Shown here in pieces: positions 23,101 to 35,059 of a DNA stretch of 64,000 nucleotides; positions within the stretch are counted from its first letter, which is position 1; each line of letters opens with the position of its first letter. Both the position numbers and the translations under genes were made by a program. This DNA comes from Thamnidium elegans. Lineage: Eukaryota; Mucoromycota; Mucoromycetes; Mucorales; Mucoraceae. Below the pieces are notes generated by a model. The model was not told the origin of the DNA. It was given only the letters and a program-made list of their open reading frames with translations, and did not search any database. The stretch covers positions 124,001 to 188,000 of the forward strand of contig JAIXMG010000032.1 in assembly GCA_025201345.1 (NCBI GenBank), given 5' to 3'.

Positions 23101-24551
23101 ATGAATTTCAACATCTTTAAAACTAAACAAAAGACACCTCATGATCTTGTTAAGCATGTTAAAGATGCTATTCATAAATTAGACGGCCCTGACAAACGCA
23201 AAGTAAAAAAAAAAAATACCTTTATATAATAATTTTTCTGTGTGTGTATTTAAAACATTAAATTTGTTTTACATAGGCAACAGAAGAAATATCTAAATAT
23301 TTAGTATTAATGAAGAATATACTTTATGGTGAAGACGGTAAAAATGAAAGATACCTAATTTGCTTTTTTTTTTCTGTATGATGCTAATAGCTTTATAATA
23401 GACCATGATCCTAGTGCGGATCTTGTTGCTCAGTTGGCTCAAGAAGTATACAGAACGGATTTATTAGAATTATTGGTTTTAAATATTCAAAAATTCGAGT
23501 TTGAAGTAAAATATAATAAGTTACGTATTCATAATATAATTTTAATGTTTTTCTTTTCAGGCAAAAAAGGATGTAGCACAAATTTTTAATAACTTGTTGA
23601 GAAGACAAATTGGATCTCGATGGCCAACAGTAGAACATTTATGTGCACGCGAGAATATTCTTTTCAACTTGTTAAACGGGTAAAAAAAGAAAAAGAAAAA
23701 GAAAAAAAAAAGTGGTGTTATTTATACAAGTTATATTTAAGGTATGAACAACCCGAAGTTGCTTTAAATTGTGGATTGATTTTACGTGAATGTATTCGTC
23801 ATGAAGCTTTAGCTAAAATTCTCTTATATTCAAACAAGTTTTATCAATTCTTTGACTATGTTGAAATGAGTACGTTTGATATTGCTTCGGACGCATTTGC
23901 CTCTTTTAAAGAAATTTTGACAAAGCATAAACCCATGGTAGCCGATTTCTTGGAATTGAATTATGATGAAGTATGTTTTTTTTTCTTCCCCTTTTTCATC
24001 CCGAATTCCCTCCTTATTTTTTTTTTATTGTTGTAGTTTTTTGAACATTACAAACGGTTATTGTTGTCTGAAAATTATGTAACCAAGAGACAGTCTTTAA
24101 AGGTAAGAAAGAAAATAAAAAGAGAGAGAGAACCAGAGAATAACTTTTTTTTTTCAATTTGGTAGTTGCTGGGAGAAATTTTGTTGGATAGATCTAATTT
24201 TACAGTGATGACCAAGTATATTAGTAGTGCAGACAACTTGAAATTAATGATGAATTTACTTCGTGATAAAAGCAGGAATATTCAGTTTGAAGCGTTCCAC
24301 GTATTTAAAGTATTTGTTGCTAACCCTCACAAGACGAGACCTATTGTTGATATATTAGTAAAGAATCAAGATAAACTAATTCATTTTCTCGGTAATTTCC
24401 ATAATGATAGACAAGGTAAAATAAAAAAAAAAAAAAAACGTTATTTTATTTATTATTTGACTAAAAACTATTTTCAGAGGATGAACAGTTTAACGATGAA
24501 AAGGCTTTTCTTATTAAACAAATTCAAGAATTACAACCTATTCAAGATTAA
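23101..24551 (+). CDS. MO25: Mo25/Hym1 scaffold protein
   Basis: Eight exons (23101-23202, 23277-23337, 23402-23505, 23561-23679, 23742-23970, 24037-24102, 24166-24415, 24478-24551) give exactly 335 codons (334 aa), the normal Mo25 length. Diagnostic segments include [64 protein letters not shown] and [19 protein letters not shown]. Mo25 is an all-helical armadillo-like scaffold. It activates GCK-family kinases, and in fungi it works in the RAM/MOR network for polarity and cell separation. Intron 2 has two AG sites 17 nt apart. The first would give an immediate in-frame stop, so the second must be used. The gene starts 268 bp after the GYF gene on the same strand. Confidence 0.96.
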
Positions 24552-24593
24552 AATAAAATAATACCTCTCTTTTTTAATTTTTTTATTTTTATT

Positions 24594-26480
24594 TTATAAA
24601 CTTGCTTTTACAAGTTCAATCACTGCATTTACTTTAGCTCCAATTTCAGGGTTATAGATGGTGTTATTAAGTCCTTCAACAAACTTCCAACTCTTGTTTA
24701 CATTTTTAATAGGATAATCCAAGATAGGAGGAATGGATGTTTTGATACCAGGGATACGATCGGTTGTCATGGCTTTAGGAATACAAAGACCACGAAGACC
24801 TTCAGGGCCAGCAAATCTACCATAACCAGAAATACCAACACCACCAAATGGAAGCCCTTGACAGAGATAGTTAACAGCGAAATCATTTACGTTGGTCATA
24901 CCAGTACGAAGTTGTAAACATGTCTTTTCGGCAAGTTCTTTATCAGCAGAGAAAACAGAGGACCCAAGTCCAAATGGACACAAGTTAGTAATGCGGACTG
25001 CGTCTTCGGGACCGTTATGTCTCATGATGACCATAATAGGAGCAAAAGTTTCTTCATTGGCAATAGTCATATCAGCAGTAACATCAACTAAAAGAGTAGG
25101 TTCAAAGTATTGACCGTGTTTATGTTTAGGATGTTGGAATCGTTTACCACCACGTAAAAGACGTGCGCCACGGCTAACAGCCTCTTGTACAAGATATTCT
25201 AATCGATCAAATTGAGTGCCCATAGTCATAGCACCGCAATCGACACCTTCGCCATCAGCAAGAATAGAGCCCTGACGAAGTTTTCCAACTCTTACATTCA
25301 TTTCATCAACTACCTTTTCATAAATTTCAGAAGCAACCAAGATACGTTCAATACCAATACAATTTTGTCCACAGTTTTGAAATACACCACGCATTAAAAC
25401 AGGAATAGTACTAACTAAATCTGTATCCTTTAATAAAATTGCACAATCTTTACCTCCTAATTCAAGAACACAGGGGACAAGAAGGTCTGCAGCGTTGTGT
25501 TGAACTAGTTTACCGACAGTAGGGGAGCCAATAAATGTAACGTGGTCAACACCAGATCGAATGACTTGTTCACCGACATCGGCAAAGCCACTAATAAATT
25601 GAACGAGGTCAGGGTCAACACCGTTGACAGAAAGACAGGTCTTGACAATCTTTTCGTAGTAAGCAGAAGACCATGCAACGTATTCTGAACATTTAACAAT
25701 AATACCGTTACCGGACATAAGCGCAGAGATAACAGGACCGATGGCGTTATGGAATGGGTAGTTCCAACTAACTAAGGCAGAAACAACACCCAAGGGTTGA
25801 TAGACAACACGAGAGTTCTTGTACATCATCATTAATCCAGGGCTACGGTAATCATCAGCTAATACGGATTCTCCATTGTCGATGGTCCAGCGTAACTTGG
25901 CACAGGTTGTAATCACTTCGCCTAATGAGGCATCTACCATGGTCTTACCGGTATCTCTACATCCAACTTGACAGATAGTCTCTTGGTTTTCAAGAACAAA
26001 GGATAATAAGGATCGAAGAACAGCACGACGTTGGTCAAATGTGGATTTGGACCATTTTACTTGTGCAGCGGCGGTTTTGGTGTAGAGGTCTTGAACTTGT
26101 TTTGCAGAAGGAGAAGGAAGAGTGTCAATAAGGAAGCCAGTAGCAGGATCATAGCACACAATATTTGAAGGGTCACAAGAGTTCTAAAGTATTGTTATTA
26201 GACGCGAAAAAGTTTTTTTTTTTTTAAAGGTGTATACTTACACGAATACTAGGATTTTCAAGCACTTTTCCAGTCCACTTAGGGTCAGCGGCTATGAAAA
26301 GGATGTTTAGATGTTTATTGTTAAGAAAAGAGGGGGGAGTTTCTACATTACAACGGAATTACCTTCAGGTGCATTTACAGTAAATTTTTTGGGAGAAGGA
26401 GTAGATATCCAGTTAAAGATGAACCAACTGACAATGGCACCTGAACCAAGGGCCACCCATTGAGTTAATGACATGTCCAT
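24594..26480 (-). CDS. Membrane-anchored aldehyde dehydrogenase (Msc7-like)
   Basis: Exons 26480-26363, 26291-26242 and 26183-24594 give 585 aa. The N-terminus has a hydrophobic anchor (WVALGSGAIVSWFIFNWI, residues about 8-25), as in Msc7/ALDH22-like enzymes. It is followed by a complete ALDH domain: SWNYPFHNAIGPVISAL (cofactor region), GSPTVGKLV, the ELGGKD glutamate motif, the GQNC catalytic cysteine motif and EETFAPIMVI. ALDHs oxidise aldehydes to acids with NAD(P)+. The substrate here is unknown, and the anchor suggests the ER or another membrane surface. The catalytic residues look intact. The gene is convergent with Mo25, only 42 bp away. Confidence 0.95.
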
Positions 26481-27409
26481 CTCGATATACGACTGAAAAT
26501 ATAAAGAGAAAAAAGAGTTGAGAGAAAAAGCTGCCAGGTTGACCGTGAGTCCCTTTTGTGTAAATTAAACTGACTTTTAATAACAATAGGTTCTGGTGTG
26601 TTTCCTATTTATTTGCTCCGTGTTAAAAAATGGCTATTTTTAAAGAAGCGAGTTCTTTTATAATTATTTAAGGAATAGTGTAGGTGTAAAATAGCATAGA
26701 CTTTTTTGTTTTGTTTTGGCTAGTAAAACTTTTTTCTTTTTTTTTTTGAAAAATAAAGTGTAAGTATTTTTTTGTGTGTATTTTTTGGGTTGTTTGTCTC
26801 TGTACCTTTTTTCTGGAACCGAAGAAGTCTTTTTTTCTTTTTTTTTCAGGTACGAAATACCTGCGATCTAGAAAATTCAGTGCATTCTTACTGCACGAAA
26901 AAAACAAAACAAAACAAAAACGCGTAGATATTCTAATTAAAGGCTTTTGTGTCATTTATAAAGTTTCTACATATTTTGAAGCACCAAAAAATTTTAAGAG
27001 TTGTTCGTATGAAAATAAGAATCCTTCCACTAAAGTAACTACAAGCAACATATTTTTACAAGGAAAATTTCACATTTTTAACTGTTTATAAAATTCTTCA
27101 ATTTTTTTTTCATTTTTAAAAAAAAGTACCCTTTTTTTATTGTTATAATAAAGTAAGCTATGACATGCAGGTATAATATACACCCTTCTTTTTCCCTTCT
27201 CCATTATGCTGCAATTCAAACTTAAAGGGTGCATTGATTTTTTTGAATACATGCATGTTTGTTTTAAAAGCGTAATCATTCCTACCGGATGATTATTGTT
27301 CCAACACTTTTTCTGTTATATAGTTTTATTTCATTCACATACTTGAATATAAATTTAAAATACACCTCTTGTTCTCTTTCAATCTCTTGATTTAATTTTA
27401 TTATAAGTG
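26481..27409. other. Divergent intergenic region, ALDH / PRA1 gene
   Basis: No gene is seen. Frames at 26668-27091 are composed of A/T-rich codons and lack splice or coding support. The region holds the promoters of both flanking genes. Confidence 0.5.
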
Positions 27410-28166
27410 ATGTCCGCAACGGTTTTAGCACCTACACCTATCAATAATTTTCCAACACACGTAAATACTTCGTCATTATTAGATAGTAATGACAATCATG
27501 CGCCGGCAGAAAGCCGGTTTGCTTTTTTGTACAATTTTAAGCAAGATAAACTGTCCAATATTAGACCTTTGAATGAATTCTTTGATAGAAATAGGTTTAA
27601 ATACACTAAATCATTTCAACTTATTAGTGAAAGATGGAAGTAAGTTTTTATACGTGTATATATTCATATGTATAATCTAAAATTTTCTATTAGTTATAAT
27701 TTGCAATACTTTTCATCCAATTATTGTTTGATCATGCTTGGTTTAGCCATTTATTCAATGTAATTTTTTTATTTTTATTCCCACATAAAAATAGGTGGTA
27801 GGGTAACTTATTTATTATTTTAGGGTTACCAATTGGTCATTACTGTTTACAATTGGATTTATATTTGGTGGATTTTATATGATTTCAAAATTGGGTAATG
27901 ATGGGCCAATAAATATTGCGGGAGTCATGACTTTATCGCCTACTAGTTTATATGCAACTTATGCGTGTGGGTCACTTGTATTACTTTTATTTTCTGGAGC
28001 GACAGGTGCTATCTTTTGGATCATAGGTAAAAAAAATAATTTTTACGAAAAATAAATTGGGCAATTTTTTTTTAAATGTTTTAATTTAGGTGCTAGTGCA
28101 TTGTTAATTCTGGGGCATGCAGCTGTATTAGAGCCCGGTGTTGAAGAAGGATTTGATCAGGTTTAA
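27410..28166 (+). CDS. PRA1 family (prenylated Rab acceptor, Yip3-like)
   Basis: Exons 27410-27639, 27694-27759, 27824-28026 and 28090-28166 give 191 aa, typical for PRA1. The core IRPLNEFFDRNRFKYTKSF, then RWNYNLQYFSSNYCLIMLGL, is the family signature. It is followed by two hydrophobic hairpins (VTNWSLLFTIGFIFGGFYMI and LYATYACGSLVLLLFSGATG with FWIIGASALLILGHA). PRA1/Yip3 proteins sit in ER-Golgi membranes and bind prenylated Rab GTPases. The ATG chosen is the second of two overlapping possibilities and is preceded by an AT-rich leader. Confidence 0.92.
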
Positions 28167-28615
28167 TAAATAAATAAAGTTTTCTATAATCATACTTGGT
28201 ATAGTACCAATTTAAGTAGTAGAAATGACGCTAAAAATATTTACAGAAAAAAAAAAGAAGCTATATTTTTGTTAAATAATTTGTATTACTTACAGGAATT
28301 GCACTATTACGAAAACGTTTGTCTAAGGCACCATTTCTATAATAAAAATGATACCTGTAATTTACGAATATACATACTGTAAAACCGTATACTCGTAGAA
28401 CGTTTTGATATTTCTATATATTAGACACTAGAAGTTCCACAAAGTTCAATTAATAGATCAATAAAAAAATAAATCAATTGACAAATACACTATTTATTAT
28501 TTTATATTATAAACGTCCTTTTTTTTTTCGGCCGTGTATGGGGGGGGGGGATAAATATTAGTTAATATTACTAGTACAATCACAAGGTATTTCATGTGCC
28601 TATATAAATTATAAA
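28167..28615. other. Convergent 3' region, PRA1 / PSD2
   Basis: No gene is seen. It is AT-rich with a G10 run near 28540-28549. Confidence 0.5.
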
Positions 28616-28654
28616 TTATGGATGAATACCAATATGGTTACCAACGCGAACCTA

Positions 28655-28702
<48 letters not shown>

Positions 28703-31700
28703 TTAGATATACATATATCAACATATAAAAATATATATAACTTACCAAGGTTTCAAGAGAATTTGTTCCATTTTCAATCAAGTCATCATCAAATAAGATT
28801 GCATTCTTTTCGAAGAGTACGACAAGAGTACTACCGCCAAAGGCAAAGTAACCTAATTCGTCTGTTCTAGCTAAATAGTCACCGGCACCAGCTGTCAAAA
28901 CAATCGAGCCTACCATCATGGCACCAATACAGACAATAGATACTTTACCAAAGGCTTCGGTATCCATATGAACAATATCACGTTTATTATCACCGTACAC
29001 ATCGAGTGTAGTTCGAATGGCCATAGGATTGACAGTATAATATTGACCTTCTACGTTATGAATTTTTCTAATGATACCGTCCACAGGCGAATGGTAACGA
29101 TGGTAATCTTGAGGAGCTAATCTAAAGATAGCCAAGGCGCCGCCTTCAAAAGCCTCTGCCTCTACAGGGTCATCCAACAACTTTGCAATACTGAATTCAG
29201 TACCTTTAATCCAGATATTGGTGGCACTGTCAATGGTAGGGAAGGCCATCATACGACAATCTGCAGGACTGACCACAACATTTTTATTGTCGGGTGAATC
29301 ACAGGGACGAGTTCCAGGTTTTAACTTTCGGTAAAAGAACTCGTTGAATGTCTTGAAGTTTTCGGTAGGTTCCAGTACATCAGTCATGTCTAGTTGATGG
29401 AATTTCATAAAGGAAGGGATTTCTTTGGTAGATAACGGGTTGTCGAAGCGACGACCTTGTTTACGCGACATGTTGGCAAGGATCTTTTTGGCGGTCTTGG
29501 ATTGGATACCAGAGGACATGCCTTTATAGACTAAACGCATGCCTAAGCGAATATAAACACTCATACGTTCATCGATCAGTTGGCCGGTGGCTCGGTCTTG
29601 GACAATAATATTGGCGTTGTTTTTACCGGCTGAGTATCTACCGTATCCTACTTTATTTACTAATTTGACAAACCATCTATTGAAATTATTAGTTTTGGGT
29701 ACACATGCTTTTTTTGCTATTTTTAATTTTTCTTACTTTCTCTGAGCTTGAGCTTCGGTACCGAAATTACCCATAAGGAATCTATCAACGGTTGTCCAAT
29801 CATTTGCAGCACATGTAGCTACGTGAGTGACGATATCCATTTGACCTCGTTTACCAAGATTAGGTTTATGGCAAATAGGACATTCGGTAAGTCGAATGAC
29901 TTTTTCGTGCGTTGGGTTCGAAGGACGTTTATGTTCATCGCCATCGTCTTTCAGTTCAAGGTCTTTTAAGGGACCGTTGATATACTGAACGCCGTCTGCT
30001 TCGGCCAGAGCTTCGTAATCGGCTTCGTCGGGAGAGTGAGGGTTGGTTGTAGTTGAGTTTGAGTGTAATAAATCGTCATCATCATCCTCGTATTCACCGA
30101 GACTAGTAAAGTAATCTTCTTCTTCTTCTTCTTCGTCTTCGTCTTCGTCGTCTTCATCATCTTCATCATCTTCGTCGTACTCTTCTTCTTCTTCGTCATC
30201 ATCTGAAGCCATAAAGAATGGGTTTACTGTGGTATTTTCTTTAGAGTCTACAGGGACATCTTTTCCTTCTTCGACAATAGCGTACCCATTTCTTCTACGC
30301 ATTTGGGACTCATCAGCATGCTGCATACAGTTTTCTAAACTTTCAACTAATTCTTCCATGGTCAAGTCTTGGGTTAAGTCTTTACCGTGGTCCGTCCAGA
30401 ATTGGTTCAAGGTGGATTCAGAGATATTGGAACCCAAGGTCTCTAACATAGTCTGTACTTCAATTCTACTCATGGTGTTAGAGTTATCGCCGTCGCATGT
30501 CTTTGCTAATGCAATCCAGAACATCTTTCGGATTTCAACGTAGGGGACAAATTTGGCACGGATGGTTAAGGTAGGGTGGATACTGTCTTGCCATTTCTCG
30601 GCGTTGGCCAGGTTTAAAGGCATGGTGTGTCTGCCCATACAACGGTCGATTTCGTCGGAGGGGGATTCTTCAGTATCAGGTATTACAGGTGTTGAAGGAG
30701 GCGAGGGCATCTTTTGAATGATATCGGAGATGGTGATTTCATGCGACGCAACAAAATCGTTGTTTGAGAACTTGTCTTTATCATAGACAGCGAATTTGAT
30801 CTTGTAGTTCTCTTGTGAGTTGCGCACATGAAAGAACAGTTTTTCGTTCCAAGTGGGGTTCAGATTGTGACGAATGGCTCTGGTGCGGAAGGTAGATGTG
30901 CCATAGGTCACGATGACGAACGGGTCCATATCAAATCCTGTTCTTGTCATGTTTCTTTCTGGAGGCAAGTCCTTTGCACTTTCGATTTCTAAGAAGGTGA
31001 TACCCATAATATCCGGTTGGAATTTAGCGTAGCCAGTGGATTTACGGTTACGGTTACGACGACGACGAGAGAATTTGTTTCGTAACTTTTTTCTCTTTGT
31101 ACTGGTGGTGGTAACTGTGGCGGAAGGATTTAAGCTGTGAAGAGAAGACATTGAATTATCTTTTTTTAATTTTTGTTGGCTGGGGTTTCTTTTAAACCTG
31201 CTAAATGTGGAACTGCTGGTACTTTCTTGCATCATCATGGGAGGTTGGACGGGAGAGGTCGATATAGAGGCGGAATCGGCTATTGAATCTTCGTGGTTTA
31301 ATAAATATTGCCAATCCTCTTCCATGGTGTTGGTGCTTGTCGGTATGGTAATACCTTGTTCTGATTGATAGACTAGACCGTATTGAATGCATATCTCGGC
31401 TTGGTCGGTATCTGATGTGGCACTGGTATCCAAGTCCTCTTTTCTCTTTCTTAAATGAAATCTCTTTCTTTGACTTGTTTGAGACAATGGAAACCATTTA
31501 GCCTATTAAAAAAGTATATTTTAGTATACGTTACACTTGTACTAAAAATATATATATATATTACTGTATTTTCATCAAATGCGATGGATTGATTTTGAAA
31601 TAATTGATCAAATGACCAGCTTACTTGGCCTAAGAAAATAGAAGAGAACCTGTCTTTACTATAAACAGTAACGGATAAACCATGGTTTTTTAAAGCCCTC

Positions 31701-32207
31701 AATCGCTTCTTGTGGCCAATAATATCATTTGATAAATTGAATTCAAATGTACAAAGCCATTCTGGATCAGAAGACTTTTTAATTGTATCTGTTCTTTGTC
31801 GAATACCTCCACAACGTACATTTACATATGGGCTCGGAATATTTACCTGATAAATATTTTTTTTTTTTGGGTTAATAGGGAGAAGGAAGAGGGGATGGTA
31901 GCACACACGAGGTTATTTTGCTATTTTAGTATATATTTTTTTTTACCTCATCCTCTCGAGCCAAACTACGACCTCGAACAATAGCGACTTTTAATATCAA
32001 GTCTGAAGACACCATATCTTCTTTGAGCTTTGTGTTTGTAGTATCGGATACACTTGAGGATATGTGCGATGAGTTAGATGAGGTTCTGCTGTGGTGATTA
32101 CGTCTAAATGATGACAAACGATGTACAAATGGAATTCGACGATGAGTCGTAGGCGATAAAGCGTCGTTGGCACTGCTACTTCTCCTGTGATTATTAGGTG
32201 TTTCCAT
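28616..32207 (-). CDS. PSD2: Phosphatidylserine decarboxylase 2 (Psd2 type)
   Basis: Exons 32207-31947, 31846-31565, 31502-29737, 29676-28746 and 28651-28616 give 1091 aa, close to other fungal Psd2 proteins. From the N-terminus there is a C2-like region (LILKVAIVRGRSLARED to LGQVSWSFD) and a basic segment. A second C2 domain follows (GITFLEIESAKDLPPERN, then FDMDPFVIVTYG), then an EF-hand-like segment (CDGDNSNTMSRIE), an acidic tract, and a zinc-binding motif (CPICHKPNLGKRG with HVATC). The PSD catalytic domain follows, with APQDYHRYHSPVDG and the autocleavage motif GGST near the end, where Ser becomes the pyruvoyl group. It converts phosphatidylserine to phosphatidylethanolamine at endomembranes. 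The last exon is only 12 codons long. The intron before it contains a 44-nt T tract abutting its acceptor. Confidence 0.95.
28656..28699. repeat. A44/T44 homopolymer at a 3' splice site
   Basis: Forty-four consecutive A on the plus strand are T on the coding strand of PSD2. They lie in its last intron, directly before the TGTAG acceptor. It is the longest mononucleotide run noticed in the window. Confidence 0.95.
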
Positions 32208-34171
32208 GACGCCACTATTTATAATTTTTTGGGGGCCGTTTTTTAATTGTTACAGATATTTTTATTATTTTTTTTTCGGGTATATTGAAATAAAATTATA
32301 TTATTTAGAACCAAAGAAGAAAAAAGAGGGTTTTTGTTTAATGTATTTTATTGTGTGCGTGCGTGGAGTTGTTGAGTGTGGAAAAAAAAAAAAACCTAAA
32401 ATTGGAATTTGGTAAAAAGTCCGGCCAAGAAAACCAGTCGCTTCAAGTTTTAAAAATACTTCTTTTTTGATACAATCATAATGGGTTTGGTTAATAAAAA
32501 CTGTATCTGATCAATTTCTTAATAACATGTGAGTGATTTTCTTTGTCTCCATCACTTATGAAAAAAGATAAAGTAGGTATTCTTTTTTTTTTTTACCTAA
32601 GCTTGTACTTCAAATCTCATGAATACTTTCCTTAAAGAGTAATTCAAACTGGTAATCAGTAACACCCTCTTTGATGGGTTTAGAAAACAATTACCTTAAT
32701 AGAAAAATAAAAACAGTTCACATGTCACTCTTTTTTTATTTTTCCGCTGAGCATCAACATCTGATATGTAACTGCTGTTACTGAGCCTTTTTTTTTTTAA
32801 TGTTAAGGTTAAAAAAAAGTCGGTACTTCAATAGAGGCTGTCAAGTTTATTTATATGAGACAATTTCTTTTTTAAGTAACAAAAGAATGTTGTTTTTCAA
32901 AATTTTTTTTGTGTTTATGCGAGCTGCAAAAAAAAAAAGATATTTGTTGCTATGGTGAACACTTTTTATTTGTTTTTTATGATGACGTTATTTATATGAA
33001 AATGTATACTGAAAATAAAATCGCTCTTCCTCTTTTTTTTCCCTAGCAAGTACGTTTAGCGAGTTTTTTCTTTCTTTCCGATCACTTTAACGTTGGCATT
33101 TAGGTTACTATGGTAACGACCAGTTGGTATAAAATAAACTTTTTTTTTTTTTTTTTTTTTTTGGGCACTGTGGAAAAACGATTACATATCTATTATGTGC
33201 ATTTTTTTTTTCAATGGCGTTTTTTTAATTGTGAATTAAGGTTTAAAAAAATATATTCAGTACGGTTTAAATTGCATTAAAGCGATCCCATAAGTGGCTG
33301 AAAGAATGAGTGGTGGCTACATCTTTTATATAAAGACGCTTGGAGGTTTAGCAAAGCCCAATATTTTAAGTCACCACCCGCCCTGAAATAAAAAGCTCCT
33401 TAACAAACAAGTAGATACGTATATAAACAAGAAAAGCTTACAAGTTTTCTTTTTTATTGTAACGATATACTAATTTCTTGCAGTAAACAATAAGAAAAAA
33501 GGGTTAGATTAGATTTTTTTTTCTTTCTGTCAAACGATAATTTCGGGAATGCACTTTCCATTAAAACTATTTGACCGCTCCAAGTCACGCGTATAAAAAG
33601 AAAGGTTCTGGTGCTGGATACCCACTTACTTTTACAGCAATAAGACTTAAAAATTCACATCATGCTTTTTATAGTTTATATAAAATCTCGGTCTCCAACC
33701 GGCCGTGTAACTCTTTTAAAGGAAAAAAAAAAAAAAAAAAAAATTAAAAAGGGGACCTTTTTTTTCTGCACTTAAAACATTGAATAAGTAAATAGAGTGA
33801 TTGGATGCATCATCCAATACAAAAAAGGGGAAATGAAATGCTTTTGTTGTGCATTTATTAATAACGATTTTTTTTTTCTGCAATGCACCGTAGCTTTTTC
33901 TCTTTTTCTTTCTTTTTCTTTGATAGATATAACTTGGGTACAGCTACACAGTTTTCATATCCGTGCAACTTTTGTTAAAAGCCAGTAAGTTGATATAAAT
34001 TTACTGTAATAAAAAAAAGTATATGTGTATATATAAAATAATAATAATATGCATTACGATTACTTCCAGCTTGTTTATTTGTAAAATTGGATCGATCATT
34101 TAAATGAAATAGATGAAACTATTTTAGATCTATTTATTGGTAGCCTTGTTTTTTTTCTTTCATACTGCCAA

Positions 34172-34202
<31 letters not shown>

Positions 34203-35059
34203 GGTTATCAATGATATCATTAAATGCAGTTGTTGACTAGGTTTTTTACAATTAGGTAGAAATCAATTGTTAATTCAGGCCGCGTACCTTCTTTTTTTTT
34301 TACTTGTTTCGTCTCGGAAATTGTTTGGGTATGATGTTTAGAGTGTTCCATCATTTGTATCAAACAATTAAAAAACAAGAGAAAACAATAGATGTAACCT
34401 CATTGAGGCTTGTAAAAAAAATACTACAAAAAACTTACAGAATTGAGACTTTTGACATGATTTCAACTCAGCTTATATATCGAAATAAAAAATAAGGAGT
34501 CAGTTTTGGTGGAAGCATTGACCACTATAACAATTGTAGTTTAATAAGCTGACGCTAATTTGCAATAAAAGCATTTGACTCTGTGTTGAATGTCAAAAGG
34601 TATTTCACATGTTCGGCTCGGGAAAAAAGAAAGTGTATAGAAACGTGTTAAACTAAATAGATAAATTGTGGCACAATAGTCGGAAAAGTACTGAAAAGAT
34701 TTGCATATTCTTATTTCATCTTAGTTGACCCTAATTTTTTATTATTTATTTTTCCTCTCCCCCCCCCTCTTTTTTCCTTACTTATTTTGGGTTTCAACAT
34801 TTTTTTTTCTCTCTTTTTTTCCTCTTTTTTCTTTTTTCTTTTTTTCCCTTTTTTCTCTCCCTCTCTTTCTTATCCAAACTGTATCAGTAGCCTCTACCAG
34901 CCGTAGCAACAGTAACCACAACAACTACTTTTTTTTTTTTAGTTTAAAAATTACATTATTTTAATTTTTTTTTATGAGTAGGCATAGCAACCAATTTTAT
35001 TTTTTGCAAAAAAATAAATTATACATACAGCATAAAGCAACGACTTTTTTTTTTATAGA
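32208..35059. other. Long divergent intergenic region, PSD2 / spectraplakin-like gene
   Basis: No gene is supported in 2.85 kb. It contains many homopolymers (T near 33138-33162 and 34177-34202, A near 33722-33742). A strongly pyrimidine-rich plus-strand stretch at about 34735-34875 lies just upstream of the gene starting at 35060. Short frames at 33797, 34304 and 34725 lack coding character. Confidence 0.5.
34735..34875 (+). promoter_or_regulatory. Polypyrimidine (CT-rich) promoter tract
   Basis: About 140 bp of almost pure T and C on the coding strand lie 185-325 bp upstream of the spectraplakin-like start codon. CT-rich blocks near transcription start sites are common in fungal promoters. 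It could equally include an intron polypyrimidine tract of a 5' UTR, as a TATAG acceptor directly precedes the ATG. Confidence 0.45.

Noticed and set aside
26668..27091. Overlapping frames on both strands in the ALDH/PRA1 interval
   Set aside because: They arise from A/T-rich codons (Lys, Phe, Ser) and have no coding-type composition or splice context.
29748..30543. Plus-strand frames inside PSD2
   Set aside because: Shadows of the intact minus-strand coding sequence.
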